Assembly: GCA_028686615.1 (NCBI GenBank)
Contig: JAQUBQ010000003.1
Coordinates: 1 to 43,227, forward strand
DNA: 43,227 nt
Direction of reading: 5' to 3'
Source: Clostridia bacterium
GTDB lineage: Bacteria > Bacillota > Clostridia > TANB77 > CAG-465
Shown piece by piece: positions 16,410 through 27,847 of the stretch. The first letter of the stretch is position 1. Each line of letters starts with the position of its first letter. The notes below the pieces were generated by a model, which searched no databases, was not told the DNA's origin, and saw only the letters and a list, made by a program, of their open reading frames with translations. Made by a program: the position numbers and the translations under genes.

Positions 16410-19400
16410 TTATTCTACAACCATATCTGAAGTTAATAGAAGTTTTGAATCCGTGATATAATCTTCTTCTTTTTTCTCTTCTTCAACAATCATGTTTTTG
16501 TAATCTACTACTCCTGTTCCAGCAGGTATTAATCTACCGATTATTACGTTTTCCTTAAGCCCTAACAATTTGTCTGTCTTTCCTTTTATTGCTGCATCTG
16601 TAAGAACTCTAGCTGTTTCCTGGAATGATGCTGCTGATAAGAATGATTCTGTAAGTAATGCTACTTTTGTTATTCCTAACAGCTCTCTAGAACCTTTTGC
16701 TTCTTTTTTTCCGGTTTCCTTTGCTGTTTTATTTGCTCTTTTAAACTTATTAATATCTACTATTGATCCTTCTATTAAATCTGTTTCTCCTGCTTCTGTT
16801 ACCTTTATTTTTCTAAGCATTTGTTTTGCCACAATTTCTATATGCTTATCATTAATGTGAACTCCTTGAGTTCTATAAACTTTTTGCACTTCTTCTGTAA
16901 GGTAATTATGAACAGCTTCTTCTCCTTTAATACGAATTATATCATGTGGGTTTAATGATCCTTCTGTTATTCTATCTCCTGCCTCAAGCAAATCTCCATC
17001 TTTTACTGAAACCCTTATTCCAAACGGTACAATATAAGTTTCTGACTGTTTATCTTCAGATGTAACAGTAACTGTTTTGTTAGTTTCATTGTCTCCTAAC
17101 TTTACGGTTCCTGGTAATTCTGTAATCATAGCAACACCTTTTGGTTTTCTTGCTTCAAATAATTCTTCAACTCTAGGAAGTCCTTGTGTAATGTCTCCTC
17201 CTGCAACTCCTCCAGTATGGAACGTTCTCATTGTAAGCTGAGTACCTGGTTCACCTATTGATTGTGCAGCAATGATTCCCACTGCCTCACCTACAGTTAT
17301 AGGTTCACCTGTTGCTAAGTTTCTACCATAGCATTTACTACATACTCCTCTTCCAAGTTCACATGTTAGAACAGATCTAACTTTTACTCTTTCTTCTCCT
17401 GCATTTATAATCTTTTCTGCTACTTCTGCTGTAATATATGTGTTTTTACTTACTATAATGTTCCCTTTTTTATCTTTAATTTCTTCTGCAGAAAATCTTC
17501 CTTCTATTCTTTCATCTAGTTTTTCAATTGGTTCTGAACTTTCATATATTGTCTCAACATTAATTCCGTTTTCTGTTCCACAATCCTCTTCCATTACTAT
17601 AACATCTTGGTTAACATCTACCAATCTTCTTGTTAGATATCCAGAATCTGCAGTTCTAAGAGCTGTATCTGTTAAGCCTTTTCTTGCTCCGTGTGTAGAT
17701 ATAAAGTATTCAAGAACATCTAGTCCATCCTTAAAGCTAGAACGAATTGGTATTTCAACTGTCTCTCCTGAAGTATTGGCCATAAGCCCACGAATACCAC
17801 CAAGTTGCCTAATCTGTGTTGGGTTACCCCTTGCTCCCGTATGTGCCATCATAAACACTGGGTTTAAGATGTTTTTATTGTTCATTATAGCTGTTTGAAT
17901 ATCTTCTGTAGCTTTTGCCCAAACTTTTATAACTTCTTGATATCTTTCTTCATCTGATATTATTCCACGTTTATAGTTTTTACGAATACCATCAACTTTT
18001 TCTTCTGCTTCTTTTAATATTTGATCTCTTTCTTCTGGAACTTCAATATCTGATATGGATACTGTTACTGCTCCTTTTGTAGAATATTTAAACCCTAATT
18101 CTTTAATCTTATCTAGTACTTCAGCTGTTCTTGAAATTCCATGTTTAGCAATACACTTATCTATTATTACACCTAGTTCTTTTTTCCTAACAGCAAAATC
18201 AACTTCTAGTGAAAGATTATTTTCAGGATTAGTTCTGTCAACTATTCCCAAGTCTTGAGGTATTACTTCGTTGAATATTAGTTTACCTATTGTTGTCTCT
18301 ATTAACCCCGTGTACATTTCTCCATTTATTTCTTTTGACATTCTCGTTTTTATTTTTGCATGTAATCCAATTATCTTTGCGTCATATGCCATGTATGCTT
18401 CATCATAATTAGAGAATATCATTCCTTCGCCTTTTTCTCCGTCGATATCAACAGTCAAATAATAACTTCCTAGTATCATATCTTGTGTAGGTACTGCAAC
18501 TGGTTTACCATCTTGTAATTTAAGTAAATTATTTGATGCTAACATCAAAAACTTTGCTTCTGATTGAGCTTCTGGTGAAAGTGGTACGTGTACCGCCATC
18601 TGGTCACCATCAAAGTCTGCATTAAATGCTGTACATACTAGTGGGTGAAGTTTTATTGCTCTTCCTTCTACTAGTACTGGCTCAAATGCTTGAATTCCAA
18701 GTCTGTGTAGTGTTGGTGCACGGTTAAGCAACACCGGTCTGTCTTTTATTACTTCTTCTAGTACGTCCCAAACTTCAACTGCAGCTCTTTCAACCATTCT
18801 TTTTGCATTTTTAATATTAAATGCCATTCCTCTTTTTACCAATTCTTTCATAACAAAAGGTTTAAATAATTCAAGTGCCATTTCTCTTGGAAGTCCACAT
18901 TGATGGATTTTTAGTTCTGGTCCTACAACTATAACTGAACGTCCTGAATAGTCTACTCTCTTTCCAAGTAAGTTTTGTCTGAATCTACCTTGCTTTCCTT
19001 TAAGCATATCTGAAAGTGATTTTAAGGCTCTATTTCCTGCTCCTGTTACTGGTCTACCACGCCTTCCATTATCTATTAAGGCATCTACTGCTTCTTGAAG
19101 CATTCTTTTCTCATTTCTAATTATAATATTTGGTGCTTCAAGTTCTAGTAATCTTTTAAGACGATTATTTCTGTTGATAACTCTTCTATATAAATCGTTT
19201 AAATCAGATGTTGCAAATCTACCTCCATCTAATTGTACCATAGGTCTAAGCTCTGGTGGTATTACAGGAATAACATCCATAACCATCCATCCTGGTTTAT
19301 TCCCTGATTTATTAAAAGCTTCAACTGTTTCTAATCTTTTAATTAATTTAGGTCTTTTTTGTCCTGTTGCTTTTTCAAGTTCTTTTCTTATTTCTTTTTC

Positions 19401-19967
19401 TAGTTTTTCTACATCTATTTGTTCTAATAACTTTTTAACAGCGTCCGCACCCATTCCAACTTCAAAAGATTTAGAACCATATTTTTCAACAGCTTCTCTA
19501 TACTCTTTCTCAGTTATAACTTGTTTATGTGCAAGCCCTGTATCCTTTGCATCAATAACTATATATGCCGCAAAATATATTACTCTTTCTAATACTTTAG
19601 GTGATATATCTAGCATCAAACTCATTCTACTTGGTATGCCCTTAAAATACCAAATATGTGATACTGCACTAGCTAGTTCTATATGTCCCATTCTTTCACG
19701 TCTTACTGTCTTCTTCGTTACTTCTACTCCACATCTGTCACAAATTATACCTTTATATCTTACTTTTTTATATTTTCCACAATAACATTCCCAATCTTTT
19801 GTAGGTCCAAAAATCTTTTCACAGAAAAGTCCATCTCTTTCAGGTTTAAGGGTTCTATAATTAATTGTTTCTGGTTTTTTTACTTCACCCTTTGACCATT
19901 CTCTCATTTTGTCAGGTGATGCAAGACCAATACTTAATCTATCAAAATTTTCCACTTCATTTTGCAT
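16410..19967 (-). CDS. rpoC: DNA-directed RNA polymerase subunit beta'
   Basis: The largest core polymerase subunit, 1185 residues, complete. The N-terminal zinc site is visible ([22 protein letters not shown]), as are the active-site Mg motif [16 protein letters not shown], the bridge/trigger region ([33 protein letters not shown]), the second zinc site ([17 protein letters not shown]) and the C-terminal LLGITKVAL and [14 protein letters not shown]. Length and order are those of Firmicutes, with no large lineage insert. It starts 26 bases after rpoB. With dozens of Arg codons it has no in-frame CGG by my reading. Confidence 0.98.
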   Translation of the reverse strand: MQNEVENFDRLSIGLASPDKMREWSKGEVKKPETINYRTLKPERDGLFCEKIFGPTKDWECYCGKYKKVRYKGIICDRCGVEVTKKTVRRERMGHIELASAVSHIWYFKGIPSRMSLMLDISPKVLERVIYFAAYIVIDAKDTGLAHKQVITEKEYREAVEKYGSKSFEVGMGADAVKKLLEQIDVEKLEKEIRKELEKATGQKRPKLIKRLETVEAFNKSGNKPGWMVMDVIPVIPPELRPMVQLDGGRFATSDLNDLYRRVINRNNRLKRLLELEAPNIIIRNEKRMLQEAVDALIDNGRRGRPVTGAGNRALKSLSDMLKGKQGRFRQNLLGKRVDYSGRSVIVVGPELKIHQCGLPREMALELFKPFVMKELVKRGMAFNIKNAKRMVERAAVEVWDVLEEVIKDRPVLLNRAPTLHRLGIQAFEPVLVEGRAIKLHPLVCTAFNADFDGDQMAVHVPLSPEAQSEAKFLMLASNNLLKLQDGKPVAVPTQDMILGSYYLTVDIDGEKGEGMIFSNYDEAYMAYDAKIIGLHAKIKTRMSKEINGEMYTGLIETTIGKLIFNEVIPQDLGIVDRTNPENNLSLEVDFAVRKKELGVIIDKCIAKHGISRTAEVLDKIKELGFKYSTKGAVTVSISDIEVPEERDQILKEAEEKVDGIRKNYKRGIISDEERYQEVIKVWAKATEDIQTAIMNNKNILNPVFMMAHTGARGNPTQIRQLGGIRGLMANTSGETVEIPIRSSFKDGLDVLEYFISTHGARKGLTDTALRTADSGYLTRRLVDVNQDVIVMEEDCGTENGINVETIYESSEPIEKLDERIEGRFSAEEIKDKKGNIIVSKNTYITAEVAEKIINAGEERVKVRSVLTCELGRGVCSKCYGRNLATGEPITVGEAVGIIAAQSIGEPGTQLTMRTFHTGGVAGGDITQGLPRVEELFEARKPKGVAMITELPGTVKLGDNETNKTVTVTSEDKQSETYIVPFGIRVSVKDGDLLEAGDRITEGSLNPHDIIRIKGEEAVHNYLTEEVQKVYRTQGVHINDKHIEIVAKQMLRKIKVTEAGETDLIEGSIVDINKFKRANKTAKETGKKEAKGSRELLGITKVALLTESFLSAASFQETARVLTDAAIKGKTDKLLGLKENVIIGRLIPAGTGVVDYKNMIVEEEKKEEDYITDSKLLLTSDMVVE

Positions 19968-19993
19968 TCTTAAAATTCCTCCTTATACCTTTA

Positions 19994-22900
19994 TTATTCT
20001 TCTATTAACACATCATCTAGTTCATCAACTTCTTGTATTTGTATTCCTGATATATCGTTAATGTCTTCTATTACTGCCTCTTCTTCTATTTCTTCGTCCT
20101 CTAATACATATGTCTCTGTGTCTTTCTCTAAAGGTTCTTCCTCTTCTACTGGAATGTCATATTCCCCTTCTTTTAATGTATCTACAGATTCTTTTATTTC
20201 TATTTGGTCCTCTTGATTGTACAGTTTCATATCAAGACCTAAGCTTTGTAATTCTTTTATAAGCACTCTAAAAGATTCTGGTATTCCTGGTTCTGGAACA
20301 CTTTCTCCTTTAACAATTGCCTCATAAGTTTTTAATCTTCCTGTTACGTCATCCGATTTTACAGTTAATATTTCTTGTAATGCATACGCTGCTCCATATG
20401 CTTCTAGCGCCCAAACCTCCATCTCTCCAAACCTTTGACCACCGAACTGTGCTTTACCTCCCAATGGTTGCTGTGTTACTAATGAGTATGGTCCTATCGA
20501 ACGAGCATGTATCTTGTCATCAACTAAGTGATATAGTTTTAACATATACATGTATCCTACAGTAACTGGCATATCAAATGGTTCACCGCTTCTGCCATCA
20601 TAAACTATTGTTTTACAAGATTTATTTAATCCTTGTTCCACAAATAATTTTTCAATGTCTTCTTCTCTTGCGCCATCAAAAACTGGTGTAGATATCTTCC
20701 AGCCTAGTAATTTAGCTACATATCCTAAATGTACCTCTAATACTTGACCTATGTTCATACGTGAAGGTACTCCTAGTGGGTTTAATACGATTTGTAATGG
20801 TGTACCATCTGGTAAGTATGGCATATCTTCTCTTGGCAATATGCGTGAAACAACACCTTTATTACCATGACGTCCTGCCATTTTATCCCCAACTGATATT
20901 TTCCTTTTTTTAGCGATGTATATCCTTACAACTTTATTAACCCCTGGAGCAAGTTCATCTGATGTTTCTCTAGTAAATATCTTAATATCTACTATTGTTC
21001 CCGCTTCTCCATGAGGAACTCTTAAAGATGTATCTCTAACTTCTCTAGACTTTTCTCCAAATATTGCTCTTAGAAGTTTTTCTTCAGCAGTAAGTTCTGT
21101 CTCCCCTTTAGGAGTTACTTTTCCAACCAGAATATCTCCTGGTCTTACCTCTGCACCTATTCTTATAATTCCATTTTCATCTAAGTCTTTTAATGCGTCG
21201 TCTCCTACATTTGGAACTTCTCTTGTAATTTCTTCTGCTCCTAGTTTTGTATCTCTAGATTCACAATCATAATCTTCTATATGTATAGATGTAAGTACGT
21301 CTTCAGCAACTAAATCTTCTGATATTAGTATAGCATCCTCGTAGTTATATCCTTCCCAAGTCATAAATCCTATAAGAATATTCTTTCCTAGTGACATTTC
21401 TCCATTATCAGTTGAAGAACCATCAGCTAATACTTGACCTTTTTTAATTTTTTGTCCTTTTTTTACCACAGGTTTATGATTAAGACATGTTCCTTGGTTT
21501 GAACGTTTAAACTTTGTAAGAGTGTGTTCTTCTGTTCCCTTTTTATGTTCGATTATTATCTTATCTGCACTAACATATTTAACAATGCCATTATTCTCAG
21601 CTAAAATACATATACCCGAATCTATTGCTGCTTTATATTCAATTCCTGTTCCAATAATTGGACTTTCAGCTTTTATTAATGGTACTGCTTGACGTTGCAT
21701 GTTAGATCCCATAAGCGCTCTGTTTGCATCATCATTTTCCAAGAATGGAATCATAGCTGTTGCAACTGAAACTAATTGTTTAGGAGAAACGTCCATATAA
21801 TCAACTTTTTCTCTTTCTATTTCAATTGTATCATCCTGGTATCTAACTTTAACTATCTTGTTTACAAATTTGTTTTCATCATCTAATTTTTCATTTGCTT
21901 GTGCTACAACAAGGTCATCTTCTTCGTCTGCAGTCATGTATATTATCTCATCTTGAACAGACCCTGTATTCTTGTCAACTGGTCTATACGGTGCCTCAAT
22001 AAATCCATAGCGATTGATTCTTGCATATGTAGAAAGTGAACTTATAAGCCCTATGTTTGGTCCTTCAGGAGATTCTATTGGACATAGTCTTCCATAGTGT
22101 GTATAGTGAACGTCACGCACCTCTATTCCTGCTCTTTCTCTTGAAAGTCCTCCAGGCCCTAATGCAGATATTCTTCTTTTATGAGTAAGTTCTGCTAACG
22201 GATTAATTTGATCCATGAACTGTGAAAGCTGACTGCTTCCAAAAAATTCCTTAATCGCACCTACTACTGGTTTTATATTTATTAATGCTTGAGGAGTTGC
22301 TACGTCTAAGTCTTGTGTTGCCATTCTTTCACGTACTACTCTTTCTAGTCTTGTAAGTCCAATTCTAAACTGATTTTGCAATAATTCACCAACACATCTA
22401 ACTCTTCTATTTCCTAAATGATCTATATCTTCTGTTTTTCCAAGTCCATAATTAAAATTTAAGAAATAGTTTACTGATGCTACAATATCATCTATTGTTA
22501 CATGTTTTATAACTAACTTTTCTCTGTTACTAGTAATTAAATCTTTTAATGCTTTTTCTTTTATATTCCCTGCTTCTTCTAATAAGGTCTTTAATACTGG
22601 TAAATGTACTTCTTCTTTTATTATATTTTTATCAATTTCCATTCCTAGGTATTTTGAAATATCTACCATATTGTTTCCAATAACTTTTACTTTTTTACCA
22701 TCTACATTTATATATACAACATTAACTCCCAAGTGTTTAACCTTTTCTGCTATTTCTGCTGATATAACTTCTCCCTTTTTAGCTAATAATTCTCCATCCT
22801 CCGTCACTATTTTCTCTGCTGCAACTTGCCCTTCAATTCTTGTTGCAATGCTTAGCTTTTTATTGTATTTATATCTACCAACTCTTGATAAATCATATCT

Positions 22901-23683
22901 TCTGCTATCAAAAAGTAAACTAAACAATAATGTTTTAGCTGCATCAACATGAAGAGGTTCTCCAGGTCTTAACTTTTTATATATTTCTAGTAATGCTTCA
23001 TCTCCAGTCTTAAGCGGATCTTTTGCTAATGTTGCATTCAGAATATCATTTTCAAAGATTTCTGAAATTTCGGCATCACTCTCAAACCCTAACGCTCTAA
23101 TTAATGTCGTTATAGGTACTTTTCTTGTTCTATCTACTCTTGCCCATTGCATATCCGATGCATCTGTCTCAAATTCTAACCATGTTCCTCTATTTGGCAT
23201 AACTGTAGCATTATAAAGAAATTTTCCTGTTTTATCTCTTGACTTATCAAAGTATACTCCAGGTGAACGAACTAACTGACTTACTACTACTCTTTCTGCT
23301 CCATTTATTATGAATGTTCCATTTTCAGTCATAAGAGGGAAATCTCCCATAAAAATTTCCTGTTCTTTTATTTCTCCTGTTTCTTTATTTATAAGTCTTA
23401 CTTTTACTTGAAGTCTTGAAGCATATGTCGTACTTCTTTCTTTTGCCTCGTCTATTGTGTATTTAGTTTCATCTTCTAATCTATAATCAACAAAATCAAG
23501 CATTAGTGTACCTGAATAATCTATTATAGGAGAAATGTCCGCAAACACATCCTTAAGACCAGAGTCCAAAAACCACTTATATGATGATTTTTGCACCTCT
23601 ATTAAATCTGGCATATCAATAACCTCGTTGATTTTTGAAAAGCTCATTCTTGTTGTTTCTCCGTTTTTTACTTCATGAATCAC
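19994..23683 (-). CDS. rpoB: DNA-directed RNA polymerase subunit beta
   Basis: The second-largest polymerase subunit, about 1229 residues, complete. Visible are [13 protein letters not shown] near the start, the rifampicin region ([20 protein letters not shown] with [10 protein letters not shown]), the [13 protein letters not shown] and [10 protein letters not shown] segments, the [11 protein letters not shown] motif and the C-terminal [20 protein letters not shown]. The end is an acidic tail. The frame is open to 23704, but GTG 23683 is preferred because GGGGGG lies eight bases upstream, giving MIHEVKNG. Ribosomal protein genes rplJ/rplL, which often precede rpoB, are not upstream here; a dCMP deaminase is. 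Confidence 0.97.
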   Translation of the reverse strand: MIHEVKNGETTRMSFSKINEVIDMPDLIEVQKSSYKWFLDSGLKDVFADISPIIDYSGTLMLDFVDYRLEDETKYTIDEAKERSTTYASRLQVKVRLINKETGEIKEQEIFMGDFPLMTENGTFIINGAERVVVSQLVRSPGVYFDKSRDKTGKFLYNATVMPNRGTWLEFETDASDMQWARVDRTRKVPITTLIRALGFESDAEISEIFENDILNATLAKDPLKTGDEALLEIYKKLRPGEPLHVDAAKTLLFSLLFDSRRYDLSRVGRYKYNKKLSIATRIEGQVAAEKIVTEDGELLAKKGEVISAEIAEKVKHLGVNVVYINVDGKKVKVIGNNMVDISKYLGMEIDKNIIKEEVHLPVLKTLLEEAGNIKEKALKDLITSNREKLVIKHVTIDDIVASVNYFLNFNYGLGKTEDIDHLGNRRVRCVGELLQNQFRIGLTRLERVVRERMATQDLDVATPQALINIKPVVGAIKEFFGSSQLSQFMDQINPLAELTHKRRISALGPGGLSRERAGIEVRDVHYTHYGRLCPIESPEGPNIGLISSLSTYARINRYGFIEAPYRPVDKNTGSVQDEIIYMTADEEDDLVVAQANEKLDDENKFVNKIVKVRYQDDTIEIEREKVDYMDVSPKQLVSVATAMIPFLENDDANRALMGSNMQRQAVPLIKAESPIIGTGIEYKAAIDSGICILAENNGIVKYVSADKIIIEHKKGTEEHTLTKFKRSNQGTCLNHKPVVKKGQKIKKGQVLADGSSTDNGEMSLGKNILIGFMTWEGYNYEDAILISEDLVAEDVLTSIHIEDYDCESRDTKLGAEEITREVPNVGDDALKDLDENGIIRIGAEVRPGDILVGKVTPKGETELTAEEKLLRAIFGEKSREVRDTSLRVPHGEAGTIVDIKIFTRETSDELAPGVNKVVRIYIAKKRKISVGDKMAGRHGNKGVVSRILPREDMPYLPDGTPLQIVLNPLGVPSRMNIGQVLEVHLGYVAKLLGWKISTPVFDGAREEDIEKLFVEQGLNKSCKTIVYDGRSGEPFDMPVTVGYMYMLKLYHLVDDKIHARSIGPYSLVTQQPLGGKAQFGGQRFGEMEVWALEAYGAAYALQEILTVKSDDVTGRLKTYEAIVKGESVPEPGIPESFRVLIKELQSLGLDMKLYNQEDQIEIKESVDTLKEGEYDIPVEEEEPLEKDTETYVLEDEEIEEEAVIEDINDISGIQIQEVDELDDVLIEE

Positions 23684-23730
23684 AATTAATCCCCCCACAT
23701 TCACATGTATAATATTTTACAACAGACAAC

Positions 23731-23764
23731 AAAAAACCAAATTGGTTTTTTATGTTAAACCAAC
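23731..23764 (-). promoter_or_regulatory. Competing hairpins in the rpoB leader (possible attenuator)
   Basis: Read on the minus strand, the central AAAAAACCAA can pair either with the upstream TTGGTTT or with the downstream TTGGTTTTTT, but not both. The second pairing is a terminator-like hairpin ending in Ts. The stems have only two G-C pairs, so the terminator would be weak. The rest of the leader, up to about 23870, shows no known riboswitch. Confidence 0.4.
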
Positions 23765-23877
23765 TTAGTTTTTCTATTTAATTGTTATCCGCTACAAATC
23801 TTTTTTTCAACCAATACTACCATCCTTCAACATTTTAGTTTACATATTTCTTGATAGCCTCGAAAAATATTTACCTT

Positions 23878-23906
23878 ATTATATCATGCAGTATAATGCC
23901 TGTCAA
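23878..23906 (-). promoter_or_regulatory. Consensus sigma-A promoter of rpoBC
   Basis: TTGACA (23906-23901), a 17-base spacer and TATAAT (23883-23878) match the consensus at all twelve bases. Transcription should begin near 23871, leaving a leader of almost 190 bases before rpoB. This shows rpoBC has its own strong promoter. Confidence 0.85.
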
Positions 23907-24034
23907 TCTTTTTAAAGGTTTTTTTGTAACTTTATTGTCGTAATTTGTTTTATATGTGCAATCTAGCACTTTTAAATGCTACTGCCTCTTATTATAAATA
24001 ATAATCCGATAATAGTAGTGGCGATAGTTTTTTA

Positions 24035-24505
24035 TTATTTTAACATCTCTAATCCTTCATCTTGCTCTATCCAATCCTTAACCTGTATGCTTTCATAATC
24101 ATTTTCATTAACTCTATAGTATACTTTCTCTATGCCAGCATTAATTATTATCCTCTTACACATTATACAGCATTCTGCCTTCGCATAACCATCATCTTGT
24201 AATCCTGTTAAATAAAGTGTTGAACCTATACTTTGCTTTCTCCCAGCTGATAAGCAAGCATTTGCTTCCGCATGAACACTTCTACACAGTTCATACTTTT
24301 CGCCTGATGCTATATTGTTTTCTTGCCTTAAACATCTATTAATATCCGTACAATTTTTCCTTCCTCTAGGTGCACCGTTATATCCCGTTGATACAACTTC
24401 ATCATTTTTTACAATAATAGCACCATACCTTCTTCTAAGACATGTTGCTCTTTCTGCTACAACTTCTGCTATGTCTAGGTAATAATTAATTTTTCCTCTC
24501 CTCAC
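24035..24505 (-). CDS. dCMP deaminase (ComEB-type)
   Basis: A zinc-dependent deoxycytidylate deaminase of 156 residues, converting dCMP to dUMP for dTMP synthesis. The zinc site is visible as SVHAEANA (His and catalytic Glu) and AECCIMCKR (two Cys). An additional Cys/His-rich stretch (GYNGAPRGRKNCTDINRC) is typical of this family. The start is GTG 24505 after GGGGAGAG. A terminator lies directly upstream, so it is transcribed separately from the zinc-ribbon gene. Functionally it complements the dUTPase gene at 7.1 kb, both feeding dUMP. Confidence 0.9.
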   Translation of the reverse strand: MRRGKINYYLDIAEVVAERATCLRRRYGAIIVKNDEVVSTGYNGAPRGRKNCTDINRCLRQENNIASGEKYELCRSVHAEANACLSAGRKQSIGSTLYLTGLQDDGYAKAECCIMCKRIIINAGIEKVYYRVNENDYESIQVKDWIEQDEGLEMLK

Positions 24506-24525
24506 ATTAACTCTCCCCTTTATAT

Positions 24526-24548
24526 AAAAATCACTCCTAATGGAGTGA
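24526..24548 (-). terminator. Terminator of the zinc-ribbon gene
   Basis: TCACTCC (24548-24542 on the minus strand) pairs with GGAGTGA across an ATTA loop and is followed by five Ts. Confidence 0.8.
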
Positions 24549-24561
24549 CTAATTCTCTGAA

Positions 24562-24714
24562 TTAATTTCTGTTTCTAGCTTTTTTTGCCATTCTGCATTC
24601 TTTACATCTTACTGGATCGTTTTCAAAACCTTTTTCTTTGTAAAACTCTTGCTCTGCAACAGTAAATACAAATTCAGCTTCACAATCTCTGCATACTATT
24701 GTTTTATCTTCCAT
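24562..24714 (-). CDS. Small zinc-ribbon protein, 50 residues
   Basis: The short frame begins MEDKTIVCRDCEAEF and ends CKECRMAKKARNRN. Two CxxC pairs (about residues 8-11 and 38-41) and the EQEFYKEKGF segment between them match the family of tiny probable zinc-ribbon proteins common in Firmicutes. It may bind nucleic acid or a protein partner; the function is unknown. AAGGAGG lies nine bases before the ATG, and a terminator follows, so it is a complete single-gene unit. Confidence 0.88.
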   Translation of the reverse strand: MEDKTIVCRDCEAEFVFTVAEQEFYKEKGFENDPVRCKECRMAKKARNRN

Positions 24715-24965
24715 CTTTTATTTCCTCCTTGTTTAAGCATTAGATTATATTTTTATTTCACTTTTAATTGCTTAAAGGGGAAATTGTTAAATATTAATCA
24801 TTGGTCTCTATTATACTTTATATTTTTTTTATTTGCAAGCCTTTTATATAAATTATATTAAAACTATGTAAATTAAAGTTCTTGTGCAATATAATTTATA
24901 AGTGTATTGTCTTTATTTCCTTTAAGTTTAATTGTTTTCCTTATATTACTACTCTATTTAATATT

Positions 24966-25904
24966 CTATATAATATTCCACTTTTTAGGATAAATATATT
25001 CAATCTTTCCATTTTTAGCTGCATACTTTTTCTTTATTTTATTTCTATTAGATTTTAATTCTGGTAATGCTTGTCTACAATATTTATCCAGTTCACAGAA
25101 TATGTTTTGACAATCAATATATTGAAGAGGACGATTTCCAATTCTTTTGAATTCAAGTCCTAATCTTTTAAACTCTTCTTCTTGCTTATCATACATATAT
25201 TTAATTATATCTTCTTTAGTATAGCCATCTATGTTTTCAAAACATTTTTTTATTCCTCGTTCCGAGCCAGGTCCTGCAACAGTGAATTCTGTTTCACTCC
25301 AATTCACAGCATCGCTATAGTTTATATCTGTTATTAACTGATACCCTATAAAATTTCCTATTAAAGGATATTTTATTAAAATATTAAAAGCTTCTTCCAT
25401 TGTTTTTGCTTTCAATATTTCAAGGTGAGACTTCTCTTCTAAAAATATTTGTTTTAAAAGCGCCAAGTGATTATTATGCTTCCTATTATATCCATATGCC
25501 TTATTTGCACAACTGATATAAGCATCATTATATATTTTAATCCCATTTTGCATTGCATTTTCTAAAATACTTGAATATACTTCAAAGTTAAAAGTAGATA
25601 ATGTTATATCTCCAATTTTAGATTCTAATAGTTCCCATGTAGATTCTTTGTTAAATATTTTAAATAAAATTATTCTAAATATAATATCTTCATTGTTATA
25701 CTGACCACCTTTATAAATAACATTTTTTAATAAGTATTGGCTGACCCTATCATTTACCCTATAACTATTACAAAACTTGTATTCTTGAAGAATTGGATCT
25801 TCCGTCCACGGAGCCTCCTCAAGATTTTTCTTTTTAATAAATATATTTTGCCTTTCATATGCAAAATACCAGTATAAATCATACACATCTTTTCTTTTTT
25901 TCAT
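24966..25904 (-). CDS. Protein like the helical domain of hydroxymethyl-dU DNA kinase / aGPT-pyrophosphorylase
   Basis: The 312-residue protein contains FAYERQNIFIKK, APWTEDPILQEYKFCNSYR and VNDRVSQYLLKNV, and later PLIGNFIGYQLITDINYSD and GPGSERGIKKCFE. This combination (ER, PWT-DPIL-YKF-N-YR, DR) is what I recall for the HMUDK_hel family, which in phages takes part in hypermodification of thymidine in DNA. The catalytic role of the chromosomal members is not established. Here it is an orphan: no glycosyltransferase, no kinase domain and no phage genes nearby. It has its own promoter region and a start ATG after AGGTG. Codon use resembles its neighbours. Confidence 0.65.
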   Translation of the reverse strand: MKKRKDVYDLYWYFAYERQNIFIKKKNLEEAPWTEDPILQEYKFCNSYRVNDRVSQYLLKNVIYKGGQYNNEDIIFRIILFKIFNKESTWELLESKIGDITLSTFNFEVYSSILENAMQNGIKIYNDAYISCANKAYGYNRKHNNHLALLKQIFLEEKSHLEILKAKTMEEAFNILIKYPLIGNFIGYQLITDINYSDAVNWSETEFTVAGPGSERGIKKCFENIDGYTKEDIIKYMYDKQEEEFKRLGLEFKRIGNRPLQYIDCQNIFCELDKYCRQALPELKSNRNKIKKKYAAKNGKIEYIYPKKWNII

Positions 25905-25991
25905 ATAACACCTATAACCTAATTTTTAAAAAATTATATTATATATTTTTTTAATGTCAAGGATTATATTTAATTTAAATTTTTTATGTTT

Positions 25992-26516
25992 TTATACAAA
26001 CCCTGCCAAAACAATATAAATAGAAAAGCTTATAGCTACAGCATCTGCAATTAAAGCTGCAATTAATGTTCCTCTAATTTTCTTAACACCTACAGCGCCA
26101 AAAAGAACTGTTATAACATAAAATGTTGTTTCCGTTCCACCCATAAGTATGGATGCTATTTTTCCTTGTGCAGAATCCGGTCCAAATTCTTTAAAAATAT
26201 CCATCACTATAGAATTCGCCGCTCCACCAGATATCGGACGTAATAATGCAAGCGTAAGTATTTCTTCTGGCACTCCAATTTTAGATAGGATAAACGCAAA
26301 AGGCTTGAATACTAATGTCATTGCTCCAGTATTTTTAAATAGAGCTACACCTATCATTATTGCTAAAATATGTGGAAATATTTTATACATCATTTGCAAA
26401 CCTTTTATAACTCCATCTGCAAATAAAGACAGAACGTCTTTTTTTTCTATTGTTCCTGTTAAAACAATTATAAGTATTAACATGGGTATTGCTATTATGG
26501 ATATATACTCTATCAT
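25992..26516 (-). CDS. spmB: Spore maturation protein B
   Basis: A 174-residue membrane protein with a nucleoside-recognition (Gate) domain. SpmA and SpmB are needed for full dehydration of the spore core. Visible segments are IFPHILAIMIGVALFKNTGA, the RPISGGAANSIVMD motif and GGTETTFYVITVLFGAVG, with about five hydrophobic helices. It starts five bases after the spmA stop, so the two are co-transcribed. Confidence 0.93.
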   Translation of the reverse strand: MIEYISIIAIPMLILIIVLTGTIEKKDVLSLFADGVIKGLQMMYKIFPHILAIMIGVALFKNTGAMTLVFKPFAFILSKIGVPEEILTLALLRPISGGAANSIVMDIFKEFGPDSAQGKIASILMGGTETTFYVITVLFGAVGVKKIRGTLIAALIADAVAISFSIYIVLAGFV

Positions 26517-26521
26517 ATTAC

Positions 26522-27097
26522 CTACCTTATTACTCTATTTAAAATCTTACACGCTATCAAACCCGCCACAAGAGCAACAACACTGACTACCCAAACATAC
26601 GGTACTATCTCCACTGGGTTCTTAGAGTTATACATTGCTCTTAGTGTTATCATGCTTGTTGGAATAATCTGTATTGATGCTGAATTTAAGACCATAAATG
26701 TTGCCATATTATCTGTAGCCTTTTCTTTTGTAGTGTTTTCTTTTTGTAGTTCTTCCATTGCTTTTAATCCATATACAGTTGCTGCATTACCAACACCCAA
26801 CATATCACACGCAACGTTCAAGCTTATATTGTTTAAAGCTTCCTTACTTGGTTTTTCATTTTTAAAAAGTTTATGAAGTATTTTAGTAAGTACTGTAGAT
26901 ATTTTTTGTATAATACTTGTTTTTTCAAGCACATTAAATATCCCACTCCAAAAACATGTCATGCCTATAAGTTTAATTACATTTCCTGTAGCCTCTATGC
27001 TTGACTCCATTATTATGCTTGTAATCGTTTCAGAAGTCCCACAAGCTATTGCTACTATAATTGAAATTACTATCATAAATGACCATATCTTTGACAT
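26522..27097 (-). CDS. spmA: Spore maturation protein A
   Basis: A 191-residue membrane protein, partner of SpmB, with a nucleoside-recognition domain. Visible are GMTCFWSGIFNVLEKTSI, NVACDMLGVGNAATVYGLKA and MATFMVLNSASIQIIPTS, plus helices at both ends. The ATG at 27097 follows AAGGAGATAAT. Its presence with spmB and cwlD indicates an endospore-former. Confidence 0.93.
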   Translation of the reverse strand: MSKIWSFMIVISIIVAIACGTSETITSIIMESSIEATGNVIKLIGMTCFWSGIFNVLEKTSIIQKISTVLTKILHKLFKNEKPSKEALNNISLNVACDMLGVGNAATVYGLKAMEELQKENTTKEKATDNMATFMVLNSASIQIIPTSMITLRAMYNSKNPVEIVPYVWVVSVVALVAGLIACKILNRVIR

Positions 27098-27176
27098 ATT
27101 ATCTCCTTGTCTTTCTTTATCATATTATGCTTTAAAGGTTCTTTTATTCATTTTTAACAAACAAAAAACATAAAGA

Positions 27177-27506
27177 TTACTCTCTATGTTCACTTACGAC
27201 CTTAATAATATCTATTACCATTTCTTTGTCCTTCTCTTTTAATTTTTTCATGAAAACTTCTAATTTATCTTTTAATCCCCTTTTTCCAAGATCCTTTTCT
27301 TCATCATCAAACAGCAAATAGTCTACACTTACATTTAGCACATTAGCTATTCTAACCAATTTACCTATGGTCAACTTTCTTTCTCCTCTTTCTATTTGTC
27401 CAACATAGGAACTTGTTATATCTGTTAACTCTCCTAACCCCTCTTGTGTCAACCTGTTTATAAGTCTTTCATATTTAATCTTTTGCCCTAATTTAATATA
27501 GTTCAT
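27177..27506 (-). CDS. XRE-family transcriptional regulator
   Basis: A 109-residue protein with an N-terminal helix-turn-helix (LGQKIKYERLINRLTQEGL, then SSYVGQIERGERKLTIGKL) and a charged C-terminal helical tail (about 75-105) that may mediate dimerisation. It is close in form to SinR-type and phage-type repressors. Two inverted repeats upstream (27585-27608 and 27627-27649) are candidates for operator and terminator respectively. The regulated gene may be itself or spmA downstream. Confidence 0.85.
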   Translation of the reverse strand: MNYIKLGQKIKYERLINRLTQEGLGELTDITSSYVGQIERGERKLTIGKLVRIANVLNVSVDYLLFDDEEKDLGKRGLKDKLEVFMKKLKEKDKEMVIDIIKVVSEHRE

Positions 27507-27584
27507 ACTTACCTCCGATTGTTTAACTACTCTTGTAGTGTTTGTATATATCGTACTATATTTTAAGTTAAATAGTAATTGTCC

Positions 27585-27608
27585 ATAAGTTGTTTTTTAA
27601 CAACTTAT
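27585..27608. promoter_or_regulatory. Perfect 10-bp inverted repeat upstream of the XRE gene
   Basis: ATAAGTTGTT and AACAACTTAT flank a TTTT centre, about 80 bases before the regulator's start. It could be the operator of the XRE protein or part of a transcript end. Confidence 0.45.
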
Positions 27609-27626
27609 AGTTTTATAACAAAAACA

Positions 27627-27649
27627 GCTGCCGATAGTTTATCGACAGC
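27627..27649 (-). terminator. Terminator of tRNA-Arg (CCT)
   Basis: GCTG-CGATA (27627-27636) pairs with TATCG-CAGC (27640-27649) with one mismatch, and on the minus strand is followed by TGTTTTTGTT. It lies 28 bases after the tRNA. Confidence 0.75.
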
Positions 27650-27677
27650 CCAAAACACACATTATCATTTTTCTTAT

Positions 27678-27753
27678 TGGTGCTCCTGGCAGGAATCGAA
27701 CCTGCGACAAACGGTTTAGGAAACCGCTACTCTATCCACTGAGCTACAGAAGC
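27678..27753 (-). tRNA. tRNA-Arg (CCT)
   Basis: A 76-base cloverleaf with acceptor GCTTCTG/CAGGAGC, anticodon loop TTCCTAA (CCT, reading AGG), T arm GCAGGTTCGATTCCTGC and encoded CCA. It cannot read CGG. Confidence 0.95.
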
Positions 27754-27847
27754 ATTATATAATTATACATTATTTGATGTAAAAATCAATATCTTTAAGG
27801 CTATATATTGATTATTTATAATAATTATTATATAATCTTGGTTACAT

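Noticed and set aside
25992-27097. spmA/spmB as a single gene broken in two
   Set aside because: Each part is a full-length member of its own family and the pair is a normal operon.
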